In this document: piece by piece, positions 1 to 7,431 of the stretch
How positions within the stretch are numbered: the stretch's first letter is position 1
How the letters are laid out: each line of letters opens with the position of its first letter
Assembly: GCA_937925695.1 (NCBI GenBank)
Contig: CALAMD010000021.1
Coordinates: 1 to 23,671 of the forward strand
Direction of reading: 5' to 3'
Length of the DNA: 23,671 nucleotides
From: an uncultured Bacillaceae bacterium
Lineage (GTDB): Bacteria > Bacillota > Bacilli > Bacillales > Amphibacillaceae
The notes under the pieces: generated by a model
The model's database searches: none
Seen by the model: the letters and a program-made list of their open reading frames with translations, nothing else
Told to the model about the DNA's origin: nothing
Translations under genes and position numbers: made by a program

Positions 1-666
1 CAACATCAGTATCAGAACATGACTGACTTTAGCCAGATGAAAAAACTGAGTGATGAGAAAGAATTATTAGGAATATATATATCAAGTCACCCATTAAGGG
101 AATACCGTGAACAATTAACAACCCATGGTTTTCAGCCATTAATGAATGTTAATCGATTCATCGGTAAAAGGAATATAAGAAGTGCTGTCGTTCTTCAAGC
201 GGTAAGAAAAATTCGGACAAAACGTGGGGATCCGATGGCCTTTTTAACAGTTGGTGATGAATCGGGTGAAATGGAAGCCGTCATTTTTCCAGACTTATAT
301 CGGCATAAACATCATTTATTACAAGAGGAGAGCCTTGTATTGATTACTGGGAAGATTGAAAAAAGAAAGCAACAAACCCAGTGGATCTTATCAGATATTC
401 AGCCCTTTGATCCTGATAGTTTTCAACCAGTAGAACAGCGATTGTTTATTAAACTAACCGAAGAACATGTTGATCAAGCGCTAACGAAAATTCGGCATAT
501 CGCCAAGCAATATTCTGGTAGCACACCAATTATTGTTTATTATGAGCAACGCAAACAAACGTATCAGTTAGCTGCTAGATATAACGTGGATGTAACAGAA
601 AATTGTTTACAAGCATTTAAACAAGAATTTGGTGTAAATAACGTTGTTTTGCAAAAGAAAAATTAA
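1..666 (+). CDS. dnaE: DNA polymerase III alpha subunit DnaE, C-terminal part (5' truncated by window edge)
   Basis: The reading frame is open from base 1 and ends at TAA 664-666, so about 221 C-terminal residues of a family that is usually about 1,100 residues are visible. The segment runs from the end of the tandem helix-hairpin-helix region (SDEKELLGIYISSHPL) into an OB-fold, seen as IRSAVVLQAVRKIRTKRGDP, the strand-rich FLTVGDESGEMEAVIFPDLY and LVLITGKIEKRKQQTQWIL. In Firmicutes, DnaE is the replicative polymerase that extends RNA primers on the lagging strand before PolC takes over; the OB-fold binds single-stranded DNA. The catalytic PHP and polymerase domains lie outside the window, so their integrity cannot be judged. 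The position just upstream of accDA matches B. subtilis. Confidence 0.93.
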   Translation, partial: QHQYQNMTDFSQMKKLSDEKELLGIYISSHPLREYREQLTTHGFQPLMNVNRFIGKRNIRSAVVLQAVRKIRTKRGDPMAFLTVGDESGEMEAVIFPDLYRHKHHLLQEESLVLITGKIEKRKQQTQWILSDIQPFDPDSFQPVEQRLFIKLTEEHVDQALTKIRHIAKQYSGSTPIIVYYEQRKQTYQLAARYNVDVTENCLQAFKQEFGVNNVVLQKKN

Positions 667-681
667 GATGCTAGACAATGC

Positions 682-709
682 TTTACAGACAAACCCCATC
701 TGATATAAT
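682..709 (+). promoter_or_regulatory. Sigma-A promoter of accDA, extended -10
   Basis: TTTACA (682-687, 5 of 6 to consensus) is followed after 16 bases by a perfect TATAAT (704-709), with a TG one base upstream of the -10 (701-702) giving an extended -10. Transcription would start near 716, leaving a leader of about 185 nt before the accD ATG. It lies just after the dnaE stop, so accDA does not depend on dnaE read-through. I see no FapR-type operator (a palindrome with core TTAGTACCTG) here. The start site is inferred. Confidence 0.75.
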
Positions 710-754
710 TAAATAGGTTAAGTGTTAAGTGATGAAAGTTTTCTTTAGCAAGTT

Positions 755-800
755 TATGATGGTCAATATCGATTATTATATAACCGAATATACCGTCATA
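755..800 (+). other. Long imperfect hairpin in the accDA leader
   Basis: TATGATGGT (755-763) pairs with ACCGTCATA (792-800) as nine base pairs including one G-U. Inside, ATATCG (766-771) can pair with CG-A-ATAT (785-791) with one bulged A, leaving a loop of about 13 bases. No U-run follows, so it is not an intrinsic terminator. It lies within the transcribed leader predicted from the 682-709 promoter. Its function is unknown and it may be only a fold in AT-rich DNA. Confidence 0.45.
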
Positions 801-852
801 CCCCAATAAATTCGTGATAAATGAGGCATGATTTATGGATGAGCATCGATCA

Positions 853-882
853 CAATTAAATCCGTTTTGACGGGTTTAATTG
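853..882 (+). promoter_or_regulatory. Hairpin abutting the accD ribosome-binding site
   Basis: CAATTAAATCCGT (853-865) pairs with ACGGGTTTAATTG (870-882) over 13 base pairs with one G-U and a TTTG loop (866-869). The 3' arm ends only two bases before GGAAGGAGG (885-893), the accD ribosome site. Such a stem can keep the ribosome site open, stall a ribosome, protect the transcript end or bind a regulator. No U-run follows, so termination is unlikely. AccD proteins carry a zinc ribbon, and E. coli carboxyltransferase is reported to bind its own mRNA; applying that here is inference. Confidence 0.6.
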
Positions 883-900
883 AAGGAAGGAGGAGTTACT

Positions 901-1761
901 ATGCTTAAAGATTTTTTTGGCAGAAAAAAGAAATATGTATCGATTCCAAGTGAACAAGCAAAACGCGATATACCTGAAGGCTTGATGACTAAGTGTCATC
1001 ATTGTCATAAAATTTATTATCGCAAAGAATTAAATTCAAATTTAAAAGTTTGTCCCAATTGTGATTATCATCACCAACTTTTTGCCTGGGAACGTATTGA
1101 TAGCTTATTTGATAAAGACTCTTTTCAGGAGTGGGATCAGGATTTGCAATCAGGAAATCCGCTCAACTTTCCTGACTATGAAGATAAATTGGAAGCAGAT
1201 CGCCATAAAACTGGTTTAACAGAAGCAGTAGTAACAGGTAAAGGATTAATCAATGGATATGAAACTTCCTTTTGTGTGATGGATGCAAGATTTAGAATGG
1301 GGAGTATGGGCTCCGTTGTTGGTGAAAAAATTGCCCGTGCTTTAGAAACAGCCCGAGAGCATTCTTTACCATTTATTATATTTACCGCCTCTGGTGGTGC
1401 AAGAATGCAAGAGGGTGTTATAAGTTTAATGCAAATGGCAAAGACCTCTATGGCAATTAAACGCTTTTCTGATGAGGGAGGGCTCATGATATCTGTAATG
1501 ACACATCCAACAACAGGAGGTGTTTCAGCAAGCTTTGCGTCATTAGGGGATTATAATTTTGCTGAACCAGGAGCATTAATTGGATTTGCGGGCAGAAGAA
1601 TCATCGAGCAAACAATCCGTGAAAAATTACCAGAAGACTTTCAAACTGCGGAGTTTTTATTAAAACATGGACAGCTCGATAAAGTGATTCATCGTCATGA
1701 GATGAAAGAAATGCTGACCACAATTCTTGAGATACATAACAAAGGTGGGAAAATCTCATGA
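901..1761 (+). CDS. accD: Acetyl-CoA carboxylase carboxyltransferase subunit beta
   Basis: AccD pairs with AccA to form the cytosolic carboxyltransferase that moves CO2 from carboxybiotin to acetyl-CoA, giving malonyl-CoA for fatty-acid synthesis. The start MLKDFFGRKKKY is placed at ATG 901, eight bases after GGAAGGAGG (885-893). A longer frame from TTG at 880 would put the ribosome site inside the gene and is rejected. The product is 286 residues, the normal family size. A zinc ribbon is complete (C32, C35, C51, C54), and the crotonase-fold core shows FRMGSMGSVVGEKIARA, FTASGGARMQEGV and HPTTGGVSASFASLGDYNFA. The 3' end overlaps accA by ATGA, so the two subunits are translationally coupled and made in equal amounts. 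Confidence 0.97.
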   Translation: MLKDFFGRKKKYVSIPSEQAKRDIPEGLMTKCHHCHKIYYRKELNSNLKVCPNCDYHHQLFAWERIDSLFDKDSFQEWDQDLQSGNPLNFPDYEDKLEADRHKTGLTEAVVTGKGLINGYETSFCVMDARFRMGSMGSVVGEKIARALETAREHSLPFIIFTASGGARMQEGVISLMQMAKTSMAIKRFSDEGGLMISVMTHPTTGGVSASFASLGDYNFAEPGALIGFAGRRIIEQTIREKLPEDFQTAEFLLKHGQLDKVIHRHEMKEMLTTILEIHNKGGKIS

Positions 1762-2708
1762 AAAAATTATTGGAATTTGAAAAACCGATTATTGAGTTGC
1801 AAGAAAAAATTGTTGAACTCAAGGAGCTCACCAAAAACAGCGACATTGATTTAACTGAAGAAATTAGCAGCTTAGAAAAAAGGTTAGCTGTTTTAGAAGA
1901 GGATATTTACGGGAATTTAAAACCATGGGATCGGGTTCAATTAGCCCGCCATCAACAACGCCCGACAACGTTGGATTATATTGATCAGTTATTCGACAAC
2001 TTTATCGAATTTCACGGTGATCGTCTCTATGGTGATGATGCTGCTATTGTCGCTGGTATTGCCTTATTTAATGATGAACCAGTCACGGTTATTGGCCATC
2101 AGCGAGGAAAAGATACGAAGGAAAATATCGAGAGAAACTTTGGGATGCCCCATCCTGAAGGCTATCGTAAGGCATTACGCCATATGAAACAAGCTGAGAA
2201 ATTTCATCGACCCATTATTACTTTTATTGATACGAAAGGGGCTTATCCAGGAAAAGCAGCAGAGGAACGCGGTCAGAGTGAAGCGATCGCGAGAAATTTA
2301 TTAGAAATGGCTGGCTTAACCGTTCCAATTATTTGTATTGTTATCGGGGAAGGAGGCAGTGGAGGCGCATTAGCATTAGGTTTAGGTGATCATATACATA
2401 TGCTTGAAAATGCCACTTATTCTGTTATTTCACCAGAAGGGGCTGCTGCTTTATTGTGGAAAGATGCATCACAAGCCAAAAGAGCAGCTGAGACAATGAA
2501 AATTACCGCTTATGATTTACACGAACTAGGCATATTGGATCAGATTATACCTGAACCAAAAGGGGGAGCACATCGTAATATTGAACAGCAAGCAAACAAT
2601 ATTAACGAAGTGTTAAAGGAATCATTGCTTGAGTTAAAACAGTATTCTTCTGATGAATTATTGGAAAAAAGATGGCAGAAATATAAACGTATTGGTGTTT
2701 ATCAATAA
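1758..2708 (+). CDS. accA: Acetyl-CoA carboxylase carboxyltransferase subunit alpha
   Basis: AccA is the partner of AccD and supplies the biotin side of the carboxyltransferase active site. It is 316 residues, a normal bacterial length. The N-terminal 50 or so residues form a charged coiled-coil-like segment (ELQEKIVELKELTKN, ISSLEKRLAVLEEDI), followed by the conserved core: PWDRVQLARH, FIEFHGDRLYGDD, GRNFGMP-type sequence ERNFGMPHPEGYRKALR, FIDTKGAYPGKAAEERGQ and the glycine-rich GEGGSGGALALGLGDH that forms the oxyanion hole, then SPEGAAALLWKD. The ATG lies inside the end of accD (ATGA overlap at 1758-1761), so its translation depends on accD. No terminator follows, so read-through into pfkA is possible. 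Confidence 0.97.
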   Translation: MKKLLEFEKPIIELQEKIVELKELTKNSDIDLTEEISSLEKRLAVLEEDIYGNLKPWDRVQLARHQQRPTTLDYIDQLFDNFIEFHGDRLYGDDAAIVAGIALFNDEPVTVIGHQRGKDTKENIERNFGMPHPEGYRKALRHMKQAEKFHRPIITFIDTKGAYPGKAAEERGQSEAIARNLLEMAGLTVPIICIVIGEGGSGGALALGLGDHIHMLENATYSVISPEGAAALLWKDASQAKRAAETMKITAYDLHELGILDQIIPEPKGGAHRNIEQQANNINEVLKESLLELKQYSSDELLEKRWQKYKRIGVYQ

Positions 2709-2737
2709 TTACAACAACAAAATGTGAACCTTCGAAT

Positions 2738-2764
2738 CGAATTAAAATTATCACGTTTAATTTG
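2738..2764 (+). other. AT-rich hairpin next to the pfkA ribosome site
   Basis: CGAATTAAA (2738-2746) pairs with TTTAATTTG (2756-2764) over nine base pairs with one G-U and a nine-base loop. The 3' arm runs straight into GAGGTGA, the pfkA ribosome site (2764-2770). The arrangement resembles the hairpin before accD, whose 3' arm also reads GTTTAATT directly before the ribosome site. It has low GC and modest predicted stability. Confidence 0.35.
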
Positions 2765-2774
2765 AGGTGAAAAT

Positions 2775-3734
2775 ATGAAGAAAATCGGTGTTTTAACGAG
2801 TGGTGGAGATGCACCTGGCATGAATGCGGCTGTTCGAGCTGTTGTTAGAAAGGCCATTTACCATGGCATGGAAGTCTACGGGATCAAGAATGGCTATCAA
2901 GGCCTCATGGAAGGCAATATTGAAAAAATGGAACTAGGCTCTGTTGGGGATATTATTCAACGAGGCGGGACCATATTATTTTCTGCTAGAAGTGAAGAAT
3001 TTAAAACAGAAGCAGGCCAGGAAAAAGCAATCAATCAATTAAAAAAACTCGGTATTGAAGGACTCGTTGTCATCGGTGGAGATGGCAGCTTTAAAGGAGC
3101 ACAAAAGTTAACAGAAAAAGGTTTTCCTTGTATTGCTGTACCAGCAACGATTGACAACGATATTGCAGGTACCGATTTTACGATTGGTTTTGACACTGCA
3201 CTAAATACAATTATTGACTCAATTGATAAAATTCGCGATACAGCTACATCACATGAACGTACTTTTGTCATTGAAGTAATGGGCCGAGATGCCGGTGATT
3301 TAGCATTGTGGGCTGGGTTAGCAGCTGGTGCTGAAACTTTATTAATTCCAGAAAAAGAAGATGACTTTTATGATGTAGTTGAAAAATTACATCGAGGTCA
3401 TGAACGGGGTAAAAAACATAGTATTATTTTGTTAGCAGAGGGTGTCGGCAGTGGTGTAGAGTATGCTGATCGCATATGGAAAGAAGCTGGCATCGAAACA
3501 AGAGTCACTGTGTTAGGACACATTCAACGGGGGGGTTCACCAACGGCATCTGATCGGGTGCTTGCAAGTCGATTAGGTGCTAAAGCTGTTGATCTACTAC
3601 GCTCTGGTGAAGCAGGAAAAATGGTTGGTATTGAATGCAACCATTTAGTGAGTCATGATATCGATAAAATTCTTAATCAAAAACATGAACTCAACTTAGG
3701 TATGTATCAACTAGCTACAGAACTATCAATATAA
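2775..3734 (+). CDS. pfkA: ATP-dependent 6-phosphofructokinase
   Basis: PfkA phosphorylates fructose 6-phosphate to fructose 1,6-bisphosphate in the cytosol, the committed step of glycolysis. The protein is 319 residues, the standard length of the tetrameric bacterial enzyme. Visible motifs are the ATP loop TSGGDAPGMNAAVRA (8-22), GGDGSFKGA (101-109), the catalytic TIDNDIAGTDFTIGFDTA with D127 as base, the substrate loop EVMGRDAGDLALWA and GHIQRGGSPTASDR. GGDGS at 101-105 marks ATP rather than pyrophosphate as phosphate donor. In Bacillus enzymes ADP activates and PEP inhibits; the residues here look compatible, but that is inferred. Ribosome site GAGGTGA (2764-2770) fits the ATG at 2775. pyk follows after 18 bases, so the two glycolytic genes form an operon. 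Confidence 0.97.
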   Translation: MKKIGVLTSGGDAPGMNAAVRAVVRKAIYHGMEVYGIKNGYQGLMEGNIEKMELGSVGDIIQRGGTILFSARSEEFKTEAGQEKAINQLKKLGIEGLVVIGGDGSFKGAQKLTEKGFPCIAVPATIDNDIAGTDFTIGFDTALNTIIDSIDKIRDTATSHERTFVIEVMGRDAGDLALWAGLAAGAETLLIPEKEDDFYDVVEKLHRGHERGKKHSIILLAEGVGSGVEYADRIWKEAGIETRVTVLGHIQRGGSPTASDRVLASRLGAKAVDLLRSGEAGKMVGIECNHLVSHDIDKILNQKHELNLGMYQLATELSI

Positions 3735-3752
3735 CTTTAGGAGGATTATACA

Positions 3753-5513
3753 ATGAGAAAAACAAAAATTGTATGTACGATTGGACCAGCATCAGAATCA
3801 TTAGAAACAATTAAGGAATTAATTCAAGCGGGTATGAACGTAGCACGTCTGAACTTTTCTCATGGTGATTTTGACGAACACGGTCAACGTATTAAGAATA
3901 TTAGACAAGCTTCCGAGGAGTTAAATAAACCTGTTGCCATCTTATTAGACACAAAGGGCCCCGAAATTAGAACAAGAGATTTTAAAGACGGACGAGCAGT
4001 TATTTCAAAAGGTAACACCGTAACGATCACAATGAAAGATATTGAAGGAACTGCTGAGAAATTCTCCATTACTTACGAAGGATTAATCAACGATGTTGAA
4101 GTCGGTTCAAAAATACTCCTTGATGATGGTTTAATTGAACTAGAAGTAACGGAAATCAACCATGACGCAGAAGAAATTGTTACGAAAGCTTTAAATACTG
4201 GGGTAATCAGCAACAAAAAAGGTGTTAACGTCCCGAATGTAAGTGTTAACTTACCTGGAATGACAGAAAAAGACGCTCAGGATATTGCCTTTGGTGTTGA
4301 ACAAGGTGTGGACTTTATTGCACCATCCTTCATTCGTCGTCAATCAGACGTGTTAGAAATTAAAAGATTGCTAGAAGAACTAGATGCAACTCATATCCAA
4401 ATCATTCCTAAGATTGAAAACCAAGAGGGTGTAGACAACATTGAGAGTATTCTCGAGGTTGCTGACGGTATCATGGTTGCTCGTGGAGACTTAGGTGTTG
4501 AAATTCCAGCAGAAGATGTTCCACTCGTTCAAAAGGACTTAATTAAAATCTGTAATAATTATGGTAAACCAGTTATTACAGCTACTCAGATGCTTGATTC
4601 TATGCAAAGAAATCCTCGTCCTACGAGAGCCGAAGCATCAGACGTTGCGAATGCCATTTTAGACGGAACAGATGCAATTATGCTTTCAGGTGAGACGGCT
4701 GCTGGGGATTATCCAGTTGAATCCGTAAAAACAATGCATAATATTGCCCTTAAAACAGAAACAGCATTAGATAACCAAATGATCTTAAAGAATCGTTCTA
4801 AATCAGTACAAATGACGATTACAGATGCGATTAGCCAATCTGTTTCATATACAGCGTTAAATCTTGGTGCTCGTGCTATCATTACCGCAACTGAAAGTGG
4901 TCATACAGCACGAATGATTTCTAAATATAGACCAAAAGCGCCAATTATTGCCGTGACATTTTCCGAAGTCGTCAATCGCCAACTTTCTCTCGTTTGGGGA
5001 GTTCAAGCAGTACTTGGCCGTCAAGTAACAACAACAGATGAAATGCTTGAGGCGGCTATCGACCGTGGATTAAGCACTAATTTATTCGAACGTGGCGATC
5101 AAGTAGTCATTGCTGCCGGTGTACCTGTTGGTGAAAGTGGTACAACGAATTTACTGAAAGTCCATGTTATTGGTGATATTTTAGCTAAAGGTCAGGGCAT
5201 TGGAAAAGGGAATGCTTATGGTAGAGCAGTGATCGCAAAAAACGCTGAGGAAGCTAATGAAAAAGTTCAAGAGAACGATATTTTAATTACCTTCAGTACT
5301 GATAAAGATATGATGCCGGCAATTAAAAAAGCAGCTGGAATCGTGACAGTGGAAGGTGGCTTAACTTCCCATGCTGCTGTTGTTGGTCTTGATCTTGGTA
5401 TTCCAGTTATAGTCGGTGTCGAAAATGCAATGGAAACAATTCAAGACGGAGCTGTCATTACTTTAGATGGAGCAAAAGGTGATATTTACGAAGGCCATGC
5501 AAGTGTATTGTAA
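3753..5513 (+). CDS. pyk: Pyruvate kinase with C-terminal PEP-utiliser domain
   Basis: Pyruvate kinase converts PEP and ADP to pyruvate and ATP, the last step of glycolysis. The core occupies about residues 1-475: MRKTKIVCTIGPASES, NFSHGDFDEHG, LLDTKGPEIRTR, the catalytic-lysine region IIPKIENQEGVDNI, MVARGDLGVEIP and the signature ITATQMLDSMQRNPRPTRAE. The extra C-terminal part, about 500-586, is a PEP-utiliser-like mobile domain with GGLTSHAAVVGLDLGIPVIV. This domain is typical of Bacillaceae pyruvate kinases, and the total of 586 residues matches them. Its TSHA histidine corresponds to the phosphohistidine of PPDK and PtsI, although in pyruvate kinases no phosphotransfer through it is established. 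Ribosome site AGGAGG is at 3739-3744. Confidence 0.97.
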   Translation: MRKTKIVCTIGPASESLETIKELIQAGMNVARLNFSHGDFDEHGQRIKNIRQASEELNKPVAILLDTKGPEIRTRDFKDGRAVISKGNTVTITMKDIEGTAEKFSITYEGLINDVEVGSKILLDDGLIELEVTEINHDAEEIVTKALNTGVISNKKGVNVPNVSVNLPGMTEKDAQDIAFGVEQGVDFIAPSFIRRQSDVLEIKRLLEELDATHIQIIPKIENQEGVDNIESILEVADGIMVARGDLGVEIPAEDVPLVQKDLIKICNNYGKPVITATQMLDSMQRNPRPTRAEASDVANAILDGTDAIMLSGETAAGDYPVESVKTMHNIALKTETALDNQMILKNRSKSVQMTITDAISQSVSYTALNLGARAIITATESGHTARMISKYRPKAPIIAVTFSEVVNRQLSLVWGVQAVLGRQVTTTDEMLEAAIDRGLSTNLFERGDQVVIAAGVPVGESGTTNLLKVHVIGDILAKGQGIGKGNAYGRAVIAKNAEEANEKVQENDILITFSTDKDMMPAIKKAAGIVTVEGGLTSHAAVVGLDLGIPVIVGVENAMETIQDGAVITLDGAKGDIYEGHASVL

Positions 5514-5628
5514 TAAGACTTCTGTCTAAAGGTCTTTGGCTTAAGTTAATTTGTATTTTATTAAAAGATTTGAACGAGACTAAGGTCCAATAAAACTATT
5601 TAGTTGCGACAAAGAAAGGATGTCAATT

Positions 5629-6015
5629 ATGCGCTGGTTTCTATTAGCGTTATTAATCATCCCAGCATTAGAAATAGGTGTTTTTATATGGTTAGGTGAT
5701 TATATTGGGCCTTGGTCTGTTGTATTGCTGATAATTTTAACGGGTTTTGCAGGTGTTTCATTAGCTAGGCACCAAGGTTATGAAACCCTGCTTGAAGCCC
5801 GAAAATTGATAGCCCAAAGACAAGTTCCAACATTGCCCATTATTGCTGCTGTTTGTATTTTTATCGGTGCAGCCTTACTCATTGTACCTGGATTCATTAC
5901 TGACCTGATTGGCTTGTTATTGTTAATGCCATTTACACGTAGATTGTTTTCATATTGGGTTTATCGATTCATTGAGAGAAAGATCAACAAGGGTAACATT
6001 ATTTACTATGATTAA
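5629..6015 (+). CDS. fxsA: FxsA family membrane protein
   Basis: This is a 128-residue, very hydrophobic protein of the FxsA family. Its E. coli member, when overproduced, relieves F-plasmid exclusion of phage T7; its cellular role is not established. Membrane segments can be seen at about residues 3-20 (FLLALLIIPALEIGVFIW), 25-45 (WSVVLLIILTGFAGVSLA) and 70-100 (LPIIAAVCIFIGAALLIVPG). GFITDLIGLLLLMPFTRRLF is the family hallmark after the last helix, and the tail is basic. ATG 5629 is chosen because AGAAAGGA (5612-5620) lies eight bases upstream; the earlier ATG at 5620 would overlap that site. The 3' end overlaps the convergent ytvI by four bases. Confidence 0.85.
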   Translation: MRWFLLALLIIPALEIGVFIWLGDYIGPWSVVLLIILTGFAGVSLARHQGYETLLEARKLIAQRQVPTLPIIAAVCIFIGAALLIVPGFITDLIGLLLLMPFTRRLFSYWVYRFIERKINKGNIIYYD

Positions 6016-7124
6016 CCTCGTATAAAATCGAGAATCATTTTGGGTATGCCTGCTTGGTGAAGGGCACCAATCATAATGAGCATGATCGGTGCAATTAAGA
6101 CACCTATCATACCCCATATTTGAAAACAAGTATATAAAATAAATAATCCGATCAATGGACTTAATCCAATCTGATCAGCCAAAATTTTTGGCTCAAGAAT
6201 TTGCCGGCTAATAATAATCACCATATATGTAATCGTTAGTCCAATCGTAAGTACATAATTCTTCATCATGAATGCATATATGATCCAAGGAAAAAAGATG
6301 ATGCCCAGTCCAATGAATGGGATGAGATCAATTAAAGATATCAAGAACGCAATGGTAATAGCATGTTCAATCCTTAAAACGAGGAGACCTATGACAAGAA
6401 TAACGACAGTGATACTTATTAAGATCCCTTGTGCTTTCAAATAACCAAGTAACGTCTTTTTTAATTGAGAAAAAATATTTTGACTCATATTATTCAGGGA
6501 CACAGGCACTAATGTGTTTGTGAATTTTTTTATTTTTGGCCAATCATACGCAATCAGGAAAGTCGCAATGAAAATAAACATGATGATTGTTAGCGAATAG
6601 GGGATAAGGGCTAAAATTTGTGGGACTTTCAATAATAAGTTTTGTAAAAAGTTTGTTGAGTTGGCTGCAAAATGAGTGAGGGTTTGATCTAAGTATTCAT
6701 CAATTGCTTCCTGTTCACCGATATCTAAATTTTGAAAAAATGCTAACATTTGTTGATAAAGGGGAATAATTTTTTCCTTTATTAAAGTTTGGATGGATGT
6801 TAAAAATGTATGGAAATGCGTAGGAACATGATCAGCTAAAAAGAGGCTTCCCTGAATGATCTCGATGATGATCAAGATGATCAAACCAAAGAATAGCAAT
6901 GCTATCAACAGCATGATACTGACCGTAAGCCAAAATCGTGATATTTTTGTTTGGTAGGCTAGATAAGTAATTAAAGGGTTGATCATTAAGGCAAAAATAA
7001 AAGCAAGAGCAAATGGGTAGAATAAAATAAAAAAATATTTTATGATATAGTACATAATAGAGATTAATGCTAAAATAAAAAAGAGTCTGCCAATTTTATA
7101 AAATAAATCTTTATGCTTGTCCAT
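6012..7124 (-). CDS. ytvI: YtvI-type AI-2E family transporter, sporulation-associated membrane protein
   Basis: This is a 370-residue integral membrane protein with about seven or eight hydrophobic helices, of the AI-2E/PerM family. Members include quorum-signal exporters and cation antiporters; the substrate here cannot be read from sequence. In B. subtilis the gene at this position is ytvI, described as a sporulation integral membrane protein of the same length. Two helices near the N-terminus (about 10-60) precede a soluble, partly acidic segment at about 90-155, typical of the family. The C-terminal half carries the conserved LIDLIPFIGLGIIFFPW and EPKILADQIGLSPLIGLFIL. On the reverse strand GGAGG (complement of 7133-7137) lies eight bases before the ATG at 7124. 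It is divergent from citZ and convergent with fxsA. Confidence 0.85.
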   Translation of the reverse strand: MDKHKDLFYKIGRLFFILALISIMYYIIKYFFILFYPFALAFIFALMINPLITYLAYQTKISRFWLTVSIMLLIALLFFGLIILIIIEIIQGSLFLADHVPTHFHTFLTSIQTLIKEKIIPLYQQMLAFFQNLDIGEQEAIDEYLDQTLTHFAANSTNFLQNLLLKVPQILALIPYSLTIIMFIFIATFLIAYDWPKIKKFTNTLVPVSLNNMSQNIFSQLKKTLLGYLKAQGILISITVVILVIGLLVLRIEHAITIAFLISLIDLIPFIGLGIIFFPWIIYAFMMKNYVLTIGLTITYMVIIISRQILEPKILADQIGLSPLIGLFILYTCFQIWGMIGVLIAPIMLIMIGALHQAGIPKMILDFIRG

Positions 7125-7153
7125 GAATCATGCCTCCGTCATTTGTTGGCTCA

Positions 7154-7184
7154 CTTATATTTTACATATGAGATGGGTTGTCAA
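7154..7184 (-). promoter_or_regulatory. Possible ytvI promoter
   Basis: On the reverse strand TTGACA (complement of 7179-7184) is a perfect -35, and TATAAG (complement of 7154-7159) is a possible -10. The spacer of 19 bases is longer than usual. AATATA lies at the ideal 17-base spacing but is a poorer match. A sporulation sigma factor could be used instead; I do not see a clear sigma-E box. The rest of this intergenic stretch (7186-7281) holds AT-rich sequence with nothing else I recognise. Confidence 0.3.
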
Positions 7185-7281
7185 ATTAGACTGACAGAGG
7201 AATTTTAATTGGATTTTTTTATGCTAACAAGATATTACTATTGTCACGTTAACAAACTTAACAAAGATTAATTTGTTGTAA

Positions 7282-7299
7282 AATTTAATCGCTTTCAAT
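7282..7299 (+). promoter_or_regulatory. Candidate cre site (CcpA operator) of citZ
   Basis: The 18 bases AATTTAATCGCTTTCAAT match the catabolite-responsive-element consensus WWTGNAARCGNWWWCAWW at all but two positions (T for G at position 4, T for R at position 8), with the central CG and the right half intact. The site touches the -35 of the predicted citZ promoter, where CcpA would block RNA polymerase. Glucose repression of citZ through CcpA is known in B. subtilis; binding at this site is inferred. Confidence 0.5.
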
Positions 7300-7327
7300 T
7301 CACTTTACACTCTTTATACTTTATAAT
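7299..7327 (+). promoter_or_regulatory. citZ promoter
   Basis: TTCACT (7299-7304, 4 of 6) is separated by 17 bases from a perfect TATAAT (7322-7327). Transcription would begin near 7334, giving a leader of about 97 nt before citZ. TTGACA at 7341-7346 is an equally good -35 but has no acceptable -10 at the right distance. I could not identify a clear CcpC dyad (ATAA-N7-TTAT) in the leader. Confidence 0.55.
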
Positions 7328-7431
7328 GTATTCTATGTTGTTGACAATTTCGTAACAAATAAACTGACGATCATCATAATTGTAAAGTGGTGCATGAAAT
7401 ATATATATAAAGAAAAAGGGAGAGGTTTTTT

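Noticed and set aside
732..809. A 25-codon open frame (MKVFFSKFMMV...) in the accDA leader, possible leader peptide
   Set aside because: The only upstream purine run is a weak AGG about 14 bases away, and no attenuator terminator follows. It overlaps the 755-800 hairpin, so it deserves a glance but not a gene call.
880..900. Seven-residue N-terminal extension of accD from a TTG
   Set aside because: The extension would code through the GGAAGGAGG ribosome site; ATG 901 matches the family start MLKD.
1176..1487. Reverse-strand open frame of about 100 codons opposite accD
   Set aside because: It lies fully within the highly conserved accD core, has no ribosome site and looks like a mirror of coding bias. 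The same holds for the other opposite-strand frames inside citZ, polA, mutM and thrS.
5515..5536. Small hairpin AAGACTT/AGGTCTT after pyk, possible terminator
   Set aside because: Only seven pairs with a G-U and no U-run directly after it. Too weak to call a terminator.
7341..7369. TTGACA as a second citZ promoter
   Set aside because: A perfect -35, but no -10-like hexamer at 15 to 19 bases downstream.
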